NCBI RefSeq assembly: GCF_018860155.1
Contig: NZ_JAHKNI010000005.1
Location: 372,001 to 436,000 of the forward strand
Direction of reading: 5' to 3'
Source: Nocardia albiluteola
Lineage (GTDB): Bacteria > Actinomycetota > Actinomycetes > Mycobacteriales > Mycobacteriaceae
Length of the DNA: 64,000 nt
Below, piece after piece: positions 51,929-61,115 of the stretch. The notes below the pieces were generated by a model that worked only from the letters and a program-made list of their open reading frames with translations, did not search any database and was not told the DNA's origin. The translations under genes and the position numbers were made by a program. The stretch's first letter is position 1, and the number at the start of each line of letters is the position of its first letter.

Positions 51929-52717
51929 TCAGCGCCCGGAGTAGGTCGCCTTCCCGGGGCCCACCTCCAGGAAGCTGCGTACCGCGCCGCGCAGGTCCTC
52001 GGTCGCGAACAGCGCACCCGAGACCACCGGCGTCACCGAATCCGCGTGCGCCACACCGCCGGAGCGCCACGCCTCGATGATCGCCTTCGTCGCCGCGTGC
52101 GCGCGGGTCGGGCCGTCGGCCAGCCGGGCGGCCAGGGCGCGGGCGGCGGTGTCGACGTCCTCGTGCACGGCATTGACCACGCCCCACTCGGCCATGGTCG
52201 CGGCGTCGTAGAGATCGCCGGTCATCACGAATTCCCGTGCTCGGCCCGATCCGGCGCGTTCGGCCAGGCGCTGCGGCCCGCCCATCGAGGGGGTCAGCCC
52301 GACGACCGTCTCGACCAGGCCGAACTTCGCCTTCGGCGCGGCCAGGATGATGTCGCACGCCAGCGCGATCTCGAAGGCCGCGGTGAGGGTCAGGCCGTGT
52401 GCGGCGAACACCACCGGGCACGGCAGCGCCTCGATGCCCTGGGCGAGCCTGAACAGCTTGCGCCACAGCTCGGTTCCCTGCTCGACGGACAGCCCGTCGA
52501 ACTCGTGCACGTCGACCCCGCCGGAGACCAGTTTGCCCTCGGCGCGCAGCAGCAGCGCGCGCGGCGGGGCGGCGGTCAGCTCGTCGATGTCGGCGGCCAG
52601 CGATTCCATCAGGGCCATGTCGAACAGGTTCAGCGGCGGATGAGCGATGGTGATGATCGCCAGCTCAGCGCCACCCTCGGTCGCAGTGCATTCCAGGCGT
52701 GTGGGTTTGTCCGTCAT
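51929..52717 (-). CDS. Enoyl-CoA hydratase/isomerase family protein
   Basis: The 262-residue crotonase-fold protein has the first oxyanion-hole region at GKLVSGGVDVHEF, the second at FAAHGLTLTAAFEIALACDIILAA, and a catalytic-type Glu in FGLVETVVGLTPSMGGPQRLAERAG. The usual first glutamate position (G-G-G-x-E-L) reads TLTAAFE, so hydratase chemistry is less certain than membership of the superfamily. It would act on an acyl-CoA thioester in the cytoplasm. It is divergent from a GST-like gene, with several short palindromes between them. Confidence 0.85.
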   Translation of the reverse strand: MTDKPTRLECTATEGGAELAIITIAHPPLNLFDMALMESLAADIDELTAAPPRALLLRAEGKLVSGGVDVHEFDGLSVEQGTELWRKLFRLAQGIEALPCPVVFAAHGLTLTAAFEIALACDIILAAPKAKFGLVETVVGLTPSMGGPQRLAERAGSGRAREFVMTGDLYDAATMAEWGVVNAVHEDVDTAARALAARLADGPTRAHAATKAIIEAWRSGGVAHADSVTPVVSGALFATEDLRGAVRSFLEVGPGKATYSGR

Positions 52718-52724
52718 GGGGCAA

Positions 52725-52773
52725 ATGTATCCGCTACCCGATCAAAATAGATACATGTAGCATGAGATGTCTC
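52725..52773. promoter_or_regulatory. Palindromes in the enoyl-CoA hydratase/GST divergent promoter
   Basis: Perfect arms ATGTATC (52725-52731) and GATACAT (52750-52756) are centred 25 bases apart, and TGAGA/TCTCA arms around TG follow at 52763-52774. The gap between the two start codons is only 105 bases, so these are likely regulator sites, but no regulator gene is adjacent. Confidence 0.4.
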
Positions 52774-52822
52774 AATTGACACGTGCCGGATGTGCGAGTC
52801 CTCGATCTGCGAAACTGGGCCG

Positions 52823-53857
52823 ATGAGCGCCGAGCCGAATCAGTCCTCGTATGTCGAGCCGGGGGACTTCAAGCGGGACACCAACTACATCCCCACCCGC
52901 ATCACCGCCGACGGGCGCGACGGCTATCCGGTCGAGCCGGGCCGCTACCGGCTGGTCGCGGCGCGCGCCTGCCCGTGGGCGAACCGGACGCTGATCGTGC
53001 GGCGGCTGCTCGGCCTCGAGGACGTGCTCTCGCTGGGCCTGTGCGGCCCCACCCACGACGTGCGCAGCTGGACCTTCGACTTGGATCCCGGCGGCGTCGA
53101 CCCGGTGCTGGGCATCCATTTCCTGCGCGATGCCTATCTCGCGCGCTTCCCGGACTATCCGCGCGGCATCACCGTGCCCGCGATCGTGGACGCGCCGAGC
53201 GGGCAGGTGGTCACCAACGACTTCGCGCAGATGACGCTCGACTTCTCGACCGAATGGACGAAGTACCACCGTGCCGGCGCGCCGCAGCTGTATCCCGAGG
53301 CGCTGCGAGCGGAGATCGACGAGGTGAACCGGCGGGTGTACACCGAGGTCAACAACGGCGTCTACCGCTGCGGATTCGCGGGCGACCAGGAGGCCTACGA
53401 GGCCGCGTACGCGCGCCTGTTCACCGCGCTGGACTGGCTCTCGGAGCGGCTGGCGACGCGCCGCTACCTGGTCGGCGACTCCATCACCGAGGCCGATGTG
53501 CGGCTGTTCACCAGCCTGGTCCGCTTCGACCCGGTTTATCACGGCCACTTCAAATGCAACCGGAGCAAGCTGTCCGAGATGCCGGTGCTGTGGGCGTACG
53601 CGCGCGATCTGTTCCAGACCCCGGGCTTCGGCGACACCATCGATTTCACCCAGATCAAGCGGCACTATTACATCGTCCACGCCGATATCAACCCCACCCG
53701 CATCGTGCCCGCGGGCCCGGAGCTGTCGGGCTGGCTCACCCCGCACGGCCGGGAGTCGTTGCCCGGCAACCCATTCGGTGACGGCACCCCGCCGGCTCCG
53801 CCCGTCGAGAGCGAGCGGGTGCCGGCCTCAGCGAACCCGGCCTCGGCCCTGTCCTGA
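52823..53857 (+). CDS. Xi-class GST / S-glutathionyl-hydroquinone reductase-like protein
   Basis: The 344-residue protein has a thioredoxin-fold N-domain with the catalytic Cys50 in ACPWANRT, the motif used by xi-class transferases, and an all-helical C-domain (about residues 165-325) with RRYLVGDSITEADVRLFTSLVRFDPVYHGHFKCN. The family reduces S-glutathionyl-hydroquinones. Actinobacteria mostly use mycothiol in place of glutathione, so the real thiol partner here is probably mycothiol; that is inference. ATG 52823 was chosen over an upstream start. The C-terminal 30 residues are Pro/Ser-rich and disordered. Confidence 0.88.
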   Translation: MSAEPNQSSYVEPGDFKRDTNYIPTRITADGRDGYPVEPGRYRLVAARACPWANRTLIVRRLLGLEDVLSLGLCGPTHDVRSWTFDLDPGGVDPVLGIHFLRDAYLARFPDYPRGITVPAIVDAPSGQVVTNDFAQMTLDFSTEWTKYHRAGAPQLYPEALRAEIDEVNRRVYTEVNNGVYRCGFAGDQEAYEAAYARLFTALDWLSERLATRRYLVGDSITEADVRLFTSLVRFDPVYHGHFKCNRSKLSEMPVLWAYARDLFQTPGFGDTIDFTQIKRHYYIVHADINPTRIVPAGPELSGWLTPHGRESLPGNPFGDGTPPAPPVESERVPASANPASALS

Positions 53858-54117
53858 TCCGTGCGGTCCGGCGCCGGCGACCCGGGACATGCGCATCTTC
53901 GCGCTGACCCGATCTGGTTCGGCGCGGTCACTACCGTGTCACTCCGTGCTCTCCGCTATCCCCGGGTGTGCTCGTGCTCGGCAATCTGTGGTCGGTGGGC
54001 AGGCCGCGTTCGGTGTACCGGGGCGCAATGGCCTCCCGCACACCGGCGTGCTCGTGGTCGGGGTGACCGGTCCGGGGTGCGGCTGGGTTCGCGAACCTGC
54101 CGGAGTGGCCGGAGCAT

Positions 54118-54858
54118 CTATGCCAGCAGCCGCTCCCGCAGGCGCTCGCGCAGTTGCGCGGTGAGGCCGATTGTCGCGAAGTAACCCTCGAGGTCGGTGT
54201 GCAGGTCGTGCATCGCCTCGGTCCCGGCGGCGAGGTATTCCTCCCGGACGCCCAGCACCTCGGGCGGCAGGGTCAGGCGGCCGCCGGAGTTGCGGTCGAC
54301 GTCGGCGGCCAGCGCGTCGATGGCGATATTGCTGCGCAGGAAGTCGTCGAGAATGTCCGATTCGGTGACGCCGATCGCCCGCAGCAGGGTCGCGATCGCC
54401 CAGCCGGTGCGGTCCTTGCCCGCGGCGCAGTGCACCAGCACCGCGCCCTCGTCGCGCAGGATCGACTCCGTGATCGCCAGCAGCGCCGCGTGCGCCTCGG
54501 GCATGGCCGGGAACGATCGATAGGTGTGCAGCATCTCGGTCAGCCCGTCGCGGGCGGCTTCGTGTGGTGGCTGTTCGCCGATGCGTGAATCGAAGGGGGT
54601 CAGCCGTAATCGGACGCCGGCGGGCAGCACATCCGCACCAAGGTGGTCGATCTCGCGGGGGCCGCGCAGATCGTGCACGGTGGCGACCCCCAGCTCGCGC
54701 AGCGTGGCGTGGCCCTGCGCGTCGAGCTGGCACAGGTGGGCCGAGCGCAGCAGCACGCCGCTGCGCAGCGTGCGACCCCGTGCAGTGCGTAGCCGGCCGA
54801 CGTCGCGGTAGTTGAAAGTGCCAGAGATCTGGAAGTGATCGGGCCGCGAGGTGTTCAT
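54118..54858 (-). CDS. PtpB-like tyrosine/phosphoinositide phosphatase
   Basis: The 246-residue protein has the P-loop HCAAGKDRTG with Cys144 and Arg150, the pattern of mycobacterial PtpB (Rv0153c). It also has the N-terminal GTFNYRDVGRLRT and LRGPREIDHLG blocks and a C-terminal helical lid region (YLAAGTEAMHDLHTDLEGYFATIGL). The Lys-Asp pair inside the P-loop is associated with dual activity on phosphotyrosine and phosphoinositides. No signal peptide is visible. The ATG at 54858 is preceded by an open TTG codon. It stands alone, with about 260 bases without a recognisable gene on the GST side. Confidence 0.88.
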   Translation of the reverse strand: MNTSRPDHFQISGTFNYRDVGRLRTARGRTLRSGVLLRSAHLCQLDAQGHATLRELGVATVHDLRGPREIDHLGADVLPAGVRLRLTPFDSRIGEQPPHEAARDGLTEMLHTYRSFPAMPEAHAALLAITESILRDEGAVLVHCAAGKDRTGWAIATLLRAIGVTESDILDDFLRSNIAIDALAADVDRNSGGRLTLPPEVLGVREEYLAAGTEAMHDLHTDLEGYFATIGLTAQLRERLRERLLA

Positions 54859-55255
54859 CAATCAAGGCTAAGGGCGGGCCGGTTGCGCAGGGGTTTCGTT
54901 CGTCGATCGAACCGGCAAATGTCGGGCGGCGTGTGGGATCTGCCACAGCGATGCGACGATGCGCATGTGTATCTGTAGAGTTTTTTTCGGATTCGCGACA
55001 TGGCCTCCTGGTTGTCGGGGAAGATCGCAGGGGTGTCCGTTGGATCGCGGTGGGGTTCCAAGGGGGTAACAAAACATTCTTCCAGTCCGTATACGGCGGT
55101 GAAACAGGTCGTGATCCTTGAAAACCCTCTATATTGGTGAAATGTTGAACGGGTCGTCCGTGTCGGAGGGCTCGGTGCGATCACCGAAGATCTGCAGCCC
55201 GCTGAGCGACCCGCGCAGCCGAGGTGCGCGAGTTTTATCGCCCAAGGGAGTCGTC
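54859..55255. other. Intergenic region, no gene seen
   Basis: About 400 bases without a supported gene. It is less GC-rich than its surroundings and includes a run of seven T at about 54978 and a TATATT hexamer at 55130-55135. The T-run has only a weak hairpin before it. No helix-turn-helix sequence that could complete the downstream TetR fragment is found in any frame. Confidence 0.5.
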
Positions 55256-55397
55256 GTGAGCGAAGCGAACCATCAACACGGCGCGCCGCGCGCACGGTGC
55301 CGACGAGCGCCAGCGAGGAGGTGCGTCGTGAGCGAAGCGAACCGTCAACACGGTGCGCCTCGCGCACGGTGCCGACGAGCGCCAGCGAGGAGGTGCC
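55256..55397 (+). repeat. Tandem repeat of a ribosome-site/start-codon unit
   Basis: Two copies of a 70-72 base unit, each starting GTGAGCGAAGCGAACC (55256 and 55328) and ending GCGAGGAGGTGC, precede the GTG at 55398. Each unit ends with a strong GAGGAGG ribosome site followed by the next GTG, so the start region itself is duplicated. The second copy is two bases shorter, which shifts the frame. Copies share blocks with the element at 22080-22143. Confidence 0.75.
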
Positions 55398-55877
55398 GTG
55401 AGCGCTAGTGGAGAGATGGTCGAGGTCCGTACCGGGCCGGCGATCACTGAGGCTGTGGAGAAGGTATCCGCCGAAATCGACTTTTCCGGCACACGTGCGC
55501 TGCGGATCCTGCTGCACACAGGGATCAGCGCGCTGTGGCCGGCCATCAAGGCCGCGCCCGAGCGGCAGGTTCGCACCTACGAGGTGACCGTCGCGGCGCT
55601 GCGCCGCCGCTGGGAGGATCGGGTCGGCTGCGGTGAGGAGCCCGCGGTCTCGGGCGCGTTCCGGGATCAGGATGCCGAGATCGGCGCCTTTCTGCGGTTG
55701 TGCGCGGATCGTTCGCACACCGAGTGGATCGAGCCGGTCGAGGCGATCGCGGCCTATACCGTCGCGGTCATGCAGGGGACCGTGCTGCGCTGGCTGGCCG
55801 ATTGCAACGACGAGACGACCCTCGTCGTGCTGGATGATCTGGTGTCGAGCCTGACCACGCGGGCCGTGGACAAATAG
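55398..55877 (+). CDS. TetR-type ligand-binding domain without DNA-binding domain
   Basis: The 159-residue product reads as the C-terminal part of a TetR regulator: AITEAVEKVSAEIDFSG, LRILLHTGISALWPAIKAAPERQVRTYEVTVAALRRRW, and IAAYTVAVMQGTVLRWLADCND. The roughly 50-residue helix-turn-helix that should come first is absent, and a tandem repeat occupies the place where it should be. The GTG at 55398 has GAGGAGG at ideal spacing, so the fragment may be translated. It could be a decaying gene, or a protein that binds a ligand or partner without DNA. The neighbours give no further clue. Confidence 0.6.
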   Translation: MSASGEMVEVRTGPAITEAVEKVSAEIDFSGTRALRILLHTGISALWPAIKAAPERQVRTYEVTVAALRRRWEDRVGCGEEPAVSGAFRDQDAEIGAFLRLCADRSHTEWIEPVEAIAAYTVAVMQGTVLRWLADCNDETTLVVLDDLVSSLTTRAVDK

Positions 55878-55973
55878 TTCAACTATCACAACTTTATGGA
55901 CCGGCGCGATAGCGCCTCGCCGAGAAACTGGACGTGCGACCAACTTCGTGGTTCAGTGGATATCGTGACGAAC

Positions 55974-57143
55974 ATGTCGCCGATCACCGCCCTGCACGCG
56001 GCCACCGCCGATCTCGATCCGCCGCTGGCCGCTCTCGATCTGGCCGCGTTGCGGGCCAACGCCGCCGACCTGACGAGGCGGGCCGGGAGCGTCCGGATCA
56101 GGGTCGCCAGCAAGTCGGTGCGGTGCCGCTCCGTGCTGGAGGAGGTGCTGGGGTCCGGGCTGACCGCGTCCGGGGGATTCGCCGGCATCATGGGCTACTC
56201 CCTGCCCGAGGCGATCTGGCTGGCCCGCCGGGGCGCCCGCGACATCCTGATGGGCTACCCGACCGTGCACCGGGCCGCACTGGCCGAACTCGGCGGCGAC
56301 GACACCCTCCGCGAAGCCATCACGCTGATGGTCGACGACCCCGCCCAGCTCGATCTGATCAAGACCGCCGTCGGCAGCGACCGGGTGCGCCCGCGGGTGT
56401 GCCTGGACGTGGACGCGGCGCTGCGCATCGGCTCGCTGCACCTGGGACCGCGCCGCTCCCCGATCCGCACTCCGGATGAGGCCGCGCGCCTGGCCCGCGC
56501 GGCCCTGGACCGCGGCTTCCGGGTCGTGGGCCTGATGACCTACGAGGGACAGATCGCCGGGCTGCCCGACACCAATGCGGCCGTGCGGCTGGTGAAGCGG
56601 GCCTCGACGGCCGAGATCCGCAAGCGGCGCGCGCTGGTCGTGGACGCCGTGCGCGCGGTGGCCGGCGAGCTGGAGATCGTCAACAGCGGCGGCAGTGGAT
56701 CGATCGAGGTCAGCGTCTCCGCGCCCGAGGTCACGGAGGTCACCGCCGGATCCGGGCTGTACGTGCCGACGCTGTTCGACCACTACCGCAGCTTCACCCC
56801 GCGCCCGGCGCTGTACTTCGCCCAGTCGGTCGTGCGCCTGCCCGCGCCGGGCTTCGCCACCGTCTTCTCCGGCGGATACATCGCGTCCGGTCCGGCAGGT
56901 GCGTCCAGGGTGCCGAAGCCGGTGTGGCCCAAGGGATTGCGCCTCGTCGGCACCGAGGGGGCGGGCGAGGTGCAGACCCCGCTGTCGGGCGCGAATGGCC
57001 TGGCGATCGGCGATCGGGTGTGGTTCCGGCACGCCAAGGCCGGCGAGTTGTTCGAGCGCTTCGACAGCGTGCACCTCGTCGACTCGGACGGCACCCGCAC
57101 CACCGCGCCGACCTACCGCGGCGAGGGCAAGAACTTCGGCTGA
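55974..57143 (+). CDS. D-threonine aldolase/alanine racemase-like PLP enzyme
   Basis: The 389-residue protein has an alanine-racemase N-terminal PLP barrel, with the likely Schiff-base Lys47 in RVASKSVRC and the phosphate-binding NSGGSGS near residue 235. A C-terminal beta domain of the D-threonine aldolase type follows (GFATVFSGGYIASG, GDRVWFRHAKAGELFERFDSVHLV). Many actinobacterial members are annotated as amino acid deaminase/aldolase. The metal-site His/Asp pair expected in D-threonine aldolases is represented by FRHAKAGE near the C-terminus. The substrate is unresolved. ATG 55974 was used; GTG 55965 is also possible. Confidence 0.8.
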   Translation: MSPITALHAATADLDPPLAALDLAALRANAADLTRRAGSVRIRVASKSVRCRSVLEEVLGSGLTASGGFAGIMGYSLPEAIWLARRGARDILMGYPTVHRAALAELGGDDTLREAITLMVDDPAQLDLIKTAVGSDRVRPRVCLDVDAALRIGSLHLGPRRSPIRTPDEAARLARAALDRGFRVVGLMTYEGQIAGLPDTNAAVRLVKRASTAEIRKRRALVVDAVRAVAGELEIVNSGGSGSIEVSVSAPEVTEVTAGSGLYVPTLFDHYRSFTPRPALYFAQSVVRLPAPGFATVFSGGYIASGPAGASRVPKPVWPKGLRLVGTEGAGEVQTPLSGANGLAIGDRVWFRHAKAGELFERFDSVHLVDSDGTRTTAPTYRGEGKNFG

Positions 57144-57196
57144 GCACAGACCATCATTTCTGCTGCGTCACAAGTCAACTCGTCTTCCGCGTGTGC

Positions 57197-57229
57197 TTCG
57201 GCCGGATCCACCGCGAGGTTCCGGCCGAA
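57197..57229. terminator. Terminator hairpin between convergent genes
   Basis: A perfect 9-bp stem (TTCGGCCGG at 57197-57205 and CCGGCCGAA at 57221-57229) with a 15-base loop lies between the aldolase-like gene and the nuclease-helicase-like gene. Confidence 0.55.
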
Positions 57230-57261
57230 AGTGTGCCGGGATGACATGGTGCGGGCGGCCG

Positions 57262-60200
57262 TCAGGAGTCGGCGAGTTCGAGGAACGCCGCGAGATCCGT
57301 GAGCTGCTCGGGGGTTTCGGGCAGATACTCGGTGAGCAGGGCCGAGTGCACGATGATCGCGGCCCACATCGCGCGCGAGACCGCGGTGGTCAGCCAATGC
57401 AGCGACAGCAGAGTGTGGATGCCGTGCGGTGCCTCGCCCGGGGAAGAGGTGGTCATCGAGACCAGGACCACCGCCGCCTCCCGGCCCGCGAACCGCTCGG
57501 GGGTGCCGACCAGTACGTCCTCGATGCGCGCGCGCGAGAGCAGCGTCCGGATCCGCGCCACCTGCGCGTGATAGGGCGTCACCACCAGGATGTCGTGCGG
57601 ATGCAGCCGCCTGGTCACCGCGCCCTGATGCCACGGCAGCCCGAGCAGATTGCGCACCCGGCGCACGATTTCGCGCGCCTCCTCGGCTGATTCGGTGCTG
57701 TTGCCGTGGTGATGGAGCGGTGCCATCCGTACGCCCGGCGGCACGCCCTCGAGATCCCGTGCGAGAGTGACGGTTTCGCTCGACCGCAACCGGCCGGCAT
57801 AGCGCAGCCGCGACACCGGCCCGCACAGCTGGGGATGCATCCGCCAGGTGCGGTCGAGGAAGTACCCGAATTCCGGTGGCAGCGTGGGCAATCCGCCCAG
57901 CAGGCGGCCCAGCACCGAATCGTGCACCGGCTCGGGATGGGTGCCGTGCCCGGGCAGTGGCGCGGGATCCCCGAACAACAGCAGATTGCGCGCGCTGCCC
58001 GCCACCGCGACCGCGTCGGCCAGCGGGAAGTGTCCGGCGTCGGCGATCACCAGCAGGTCCAGCCCGCCCGGCGGCACCCGCGCGGCATCGGCGAAATCGC
58101 CCGGGAGCCCGCCGATCACGCAGCCGTTGACGGCGTTGTCCAGGAAACGTGAATAGCGGTCCGGATCGATCGACAGCCATTCCCGGGCAACCGACTGGGC
58201 GTCGGATTTGGCCACCAGCTCGGGCAGCACCCCGACCCGGACCAGCGCGTCCAGGACCTGCTCGACCGCCGCATGGCTCTGTGCGACCACCCCGACGCGC
58301 CACTTGTACCGGGTGACAAGGCGTTCGGCCACCCGCGCCCCGGTATCGGTCTTGCCCGTCCCCGACGGGCCCTGCACCGCGACATAGGACTCGTCCAGGT
58401 CGAGCACGGCCGCGGTGACCGCCGCGGCGTGGTCGCCGAACACCCCGGGCAGCGCGGTCTGCGAGCGCAGTCGCGGCGGGCGGCGCAACAGCAGGTCGAA
58501 CGCGGCCGTCCGCGGCACCTCGGGCAGGCTGACCAGCAACTGCTGGGCCGCGAATTCCAGTGCGTCCGCGATGTTCTCGTCGTGTCCGGGCGGGCCCGGC
58601 GCGATCGCGATCGGGAGGTCGTCGTAGGGTTCGCAGCCCTCGGGCAGCAGCTCCTCGACCCGCACGGCATCGTCGAAGTTGGCATCGAGTGAGCAGCCCA
58701 GAATGGTGGCGTGGGCGGTGGCGCGGCGGCCCGGGGCGGTGGTCATGCCCGGCGCCGGGCGATCGTAGACGGTCAGCACCGGGGTGCCGGGCCGCGGCGC
58801 GCTGCCGGTGCCCAGGCGCCCGGTCAGCTTGAGGTAGCGGCGCATCGGTAGCTCGCCGGTGCTGTGCCACTTGGTGTCCACGCTGCCCCAGTCTGCGACG
58901 AGAACGCCCGGGGCGTCGTCCCATTCGGCGATCGGGTGGTGCAGGCGGTCGGTATGCGCCCAGTGCAGCGGCTGGCGCTCGCGGCGGTGATAGGCCAGGG
59001 CCGCGGCCATCAGCGCGGCGGCATGCTGTGCGGCGCTGCGGGATTCGTCGAAGTCGAAGGCGAATTCGCGCAGCGCGGCCTCCACTGCGGGGAGCGGTTC
59101 GGCGCTCGGGCGGTCCGGTTCGGCGGTGGGCCGCACGCCGTGCTGCGTGGCGAGCTCGAGCAGCCACCGGCGCAACCGCTGGGTGTACGAACACTCCGAT
59201 TCCGGTGTGCCGGAGACGATCTCGCTCGCCGGATCGAACAGTTCGGCCAGATCGGTCAGGCGATACGAGCGCTGGCCGATGATCAGCGCCGAGCGCAGGA
59301 TGGGATAGAGGTCCACCAGCGCGGCGAGCAGATCGTCGATGATCTGCTCGTCCGCGCCGTATCGCGCGCACAGCTGGGCGAGAAGGTGGCGGGCCTGGGT
59401 GCGGTAGTGGTAGATGCGCAGGTCCGGATGCTGTTCCTGGCGGTCGAGCAGATACTCCAGCAGGGCCGGTGCCTCGTCGGCGACGCCGAATGCGTGGAAG
59501 AGCATGGCCGGGTCCTCGCCGCCCTCACCGGGTTGCGCCGGCGCCACACCCACGCCGACGGCGGTGGCGGGCGAGCCGGAAACGGACAGGAAGACATCTC
59601 CCGGGGATGGCAGCGGCAGCGCGCCGAGCGCGACTGGATCGGTGACGGTGTAGACCGCCGCCGCGCCGCGCTCGTACCTGCGCTGCAGTTCGGCCTGGCG
59701 GCGCAGCGCGGAAAGGGTGTGCGCGGCAACCCCGGTGACCGCGGAATCGGCGGCGGCGAGCCGATCGACGGTCGTGATGCCCGCATCGCGCAGCTGCGCC
59801 CGCACGGCAGGGCGCATGCCCGCCACCAGGAGCAGATCCCGGCCCGCGACCAGCGCCGCGGTGCAGGTCGGGCAGTCGCCGCAGGCCAGATAACGCCGGT
59901 CGCCCCACTGCACCGGCAGCAGCTCGTTCTGCTTGTCGGCCAGGATCGTCGTCAGGCGGCGGCGCCGGGCGCGATGCACGGCGGCAGCCGCGGCGAGGTC
60001 GTGGGTCGCGGGCGATCCATCGGGTAGGCGCAGCTGTACTCGTGGGTCGACCCGGAAGCCGTTCTCCTGGAGGGCTTGTGCGCAGGCGGCCAGCTCGATC
60101 AGGGTGGCGACGGGGGAGTCCTCGGATGCGACGCCGAATATGACATAACGGGGTGCCTCGGCGGCCGAGGCGGAATCGGTGCCGGGCGCCGCAGCGGTGT

Positions 60201-60858
60201 TGCCGAGCGATGCGACCGCGCCGCCGGGCATCCGGGCCGCGGAGCTGGGCGACGCCGCATAGGCGAGGTGCGCATACGCGCCGGGGGCCTCGGCACGGTC
60301 GGTGACGAGCCCCGACGAGGTGGCGATCAGTGAGGTGTGGAGGGCATCTCCATCCAGCACCGTGTCGGTGTCGTCGTCGGTATCCGCATGTGGCTCGCCG
60401 GGATCGGAATCCGGGCCGGGGCGGCCGTCGTCCGGGTTGCACAGGTCCGCGCGGACGAGCGCGGCGCACGCGGCGGCGAACTCTCCATCGAAGAACCGCG
60501 CCCCCACGATCACCCCGGCTCCCGCATGCAGGGCGGCGAGCGTCCGTTCGTGTCCCTGGCGCAGGGACGCCACTGTCGTATCCGGGTCGCCGTCGGAGGG
60601 CCGATCGATGTGGATTACGGCGTCGCGCTGTGTGAGCAGATCTGCCAGGCGCGCGCTCATCGGTGCGGGCAGTGCCTCGGAGAGGGGCGCGGTGACGTGC
60701 GGGGACAGGGCAGCGGACAGCGGCGTATGCGTGCCGCCCGCGACGGGGGGCACGAGGCCCAGTTCGGCATCGAGCGCGCGCAGCAGCGCGAACTCGCAGC
60801 GCGCCGCCTCCACCAGGTCTCCGGTGCTGCACACGACACGATCACCGAACAGAATCAA
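57262..60858 (-). CDS. TM0106-type RecB nuclease/SF1 helicase relative with altered active sites
   Basis: The 1198-residue protein follows the layout of TM0106-family nuclease-helicase fusions. The start FGDRVVCSTGDLVEAARCEFALLRALDAELG, a CxxCxxC cluster in ACGDCPTC that with the early Cys could hold an iron-sulfur cluster, an RNase-H-like block, and a C-terminal DNA2/NAM7-type helicase with Walker A GPSGTGKTDTG (about residue 831) are all there. The active sites look eroded: PGDVFLSVSGSP stands where relatives have PGDIFFDFEGDP, motif II reads ADAGHFPLAD instead of DEAGQFSLAD, and the region of the nuclease D-T-K reads IFGVASE. The frame is intact. A TTG at 60858 with AGGAGGG upstream is the best start. 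Confidence 0.82.
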   Translation of the reverse strand: MILFGDRVVCSTGDLVEAARCEFALLRALDAELGLVPPVAGGTHTPLSAALSPHVTAPLSEALPAPMSARLADLLTQRDAVIHIDRPSDGDPDTTVASLRQGHERTLAALHAGAGVIVGARFFDGEFAAACAALVRADLCNPDDGRPGPDSDPGEPHADTDDDTDTVLDGDALHTSLIATSSGLVTDRAEAPGAYAHLAYAASPSSAARMPGGAVASLGNTAAAPGTDSASAAEAPRYVIFGVASEDSPVATLIELAACAQALQENGFRVDPRVQLRLPDGSPATHDLAAAAAVHRARRRRLTTILADKQNELLPVQWGDRRYLACGDCPTCTAALVAGRDLLLVAGMRPAVRAQLRDAGITTVDRLAAADSAVTGVAAHTLSALRRQAELQRRYERGAAAVYTVTDPVALGALPLPSPGDVFLSVSGSPATAVGVGVAPAQPGEGGEDPAMLFHAFGVADEAPALLEYLLDRQEQHPDLRIYHYRTQARHLLAQLCARYGADEQIIDDLLAALVDLYPILRSALIIGQRSYRLTDLAELFDPASEIVSGTPESECSYTQRLRRWLLELATQHGVRPTAEPDRPSAEPLPAVEAALREFAFDFDESRSAAQHAAALMAAALAYHRRERQPLHWAHTDRLHHPIAEWDDAPGVLVADWGSVDTKWHSTGELPMRRYLKLTGRLGTGSAPRPGTPVLTVYDRPAPGMTTAPGRRATAHATILGCSLDANFDDAVRVEELLPEGCEPYDDLPIAIAPGPPGHDENIADALEFAAQQLLVSLPEVPRTAAFDLLLRRPPRLRSQTALPGVFGDHAAAVTAAVLDLDESYVAVQGPSGTGKTDTGARVAERLVTRYKWRVGVVAQSHAAVEQVLDALVRVGVLPELVAKSDAQSVAREWLSIDPDRYSRFLDNAVNGCVIGGLPGDFADAARVPPGGLDLLVIADAGHFPLADAVAVAGSARNLLLFGDPAPLPGHGTHPEPVHDSVLGRLLGGLPTLPPEFGYFLDRTWRMHPQLCGPVSRLRYAGRLRSSETVTLARDLEGVPPGVRMAPLHHHGNSTESAEEAREIVRRVRNLLGLPWHQGAVTRRLHPHDILVVTPYHAQVARIRTLLSRARIEDVLVGTPERFAGREAAVVLVSMTTSSPGEAPHGIHTLLSLHWLTTAVSRAMWAAIIVHSALLTEYLPETPEQLTDLAAFLELADS

Positions 60859-61115
60859 TCGCGGCCCTCCTGTGTCTCGGGACACCCGCACCCGGCGGGA
60901 CGCACCGTTGCGTGCCGAGTCGCGCAACAGCGTAATCACTCGGAATGGACGCCAGTGGTGTACGAGGGGCGTGTCGTCACGTGAAGTCAGCGCCGACAAG
61001 TCCCAGGTCCCGCATCGAGTTTATGGGAACCCCGCCCCGCGGTTCCGCGAGGTGGGAGCTTCGGGCCGGGCGGGGTGGCGCGGATCGGGCCCGGGACCGG
61101 TGAAAGTATTGCGGC

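Noticed and set aside
55118..55408. 96-codon frame running through the tandem repeat before the TetR fragment
   Set aside because: The sequence is mostly the 24-codon repeat (VSEANxQHGAPRARC), explained by the DNA repeat; it ends overlapping the TetR start, so a leader role is possible but unproven.
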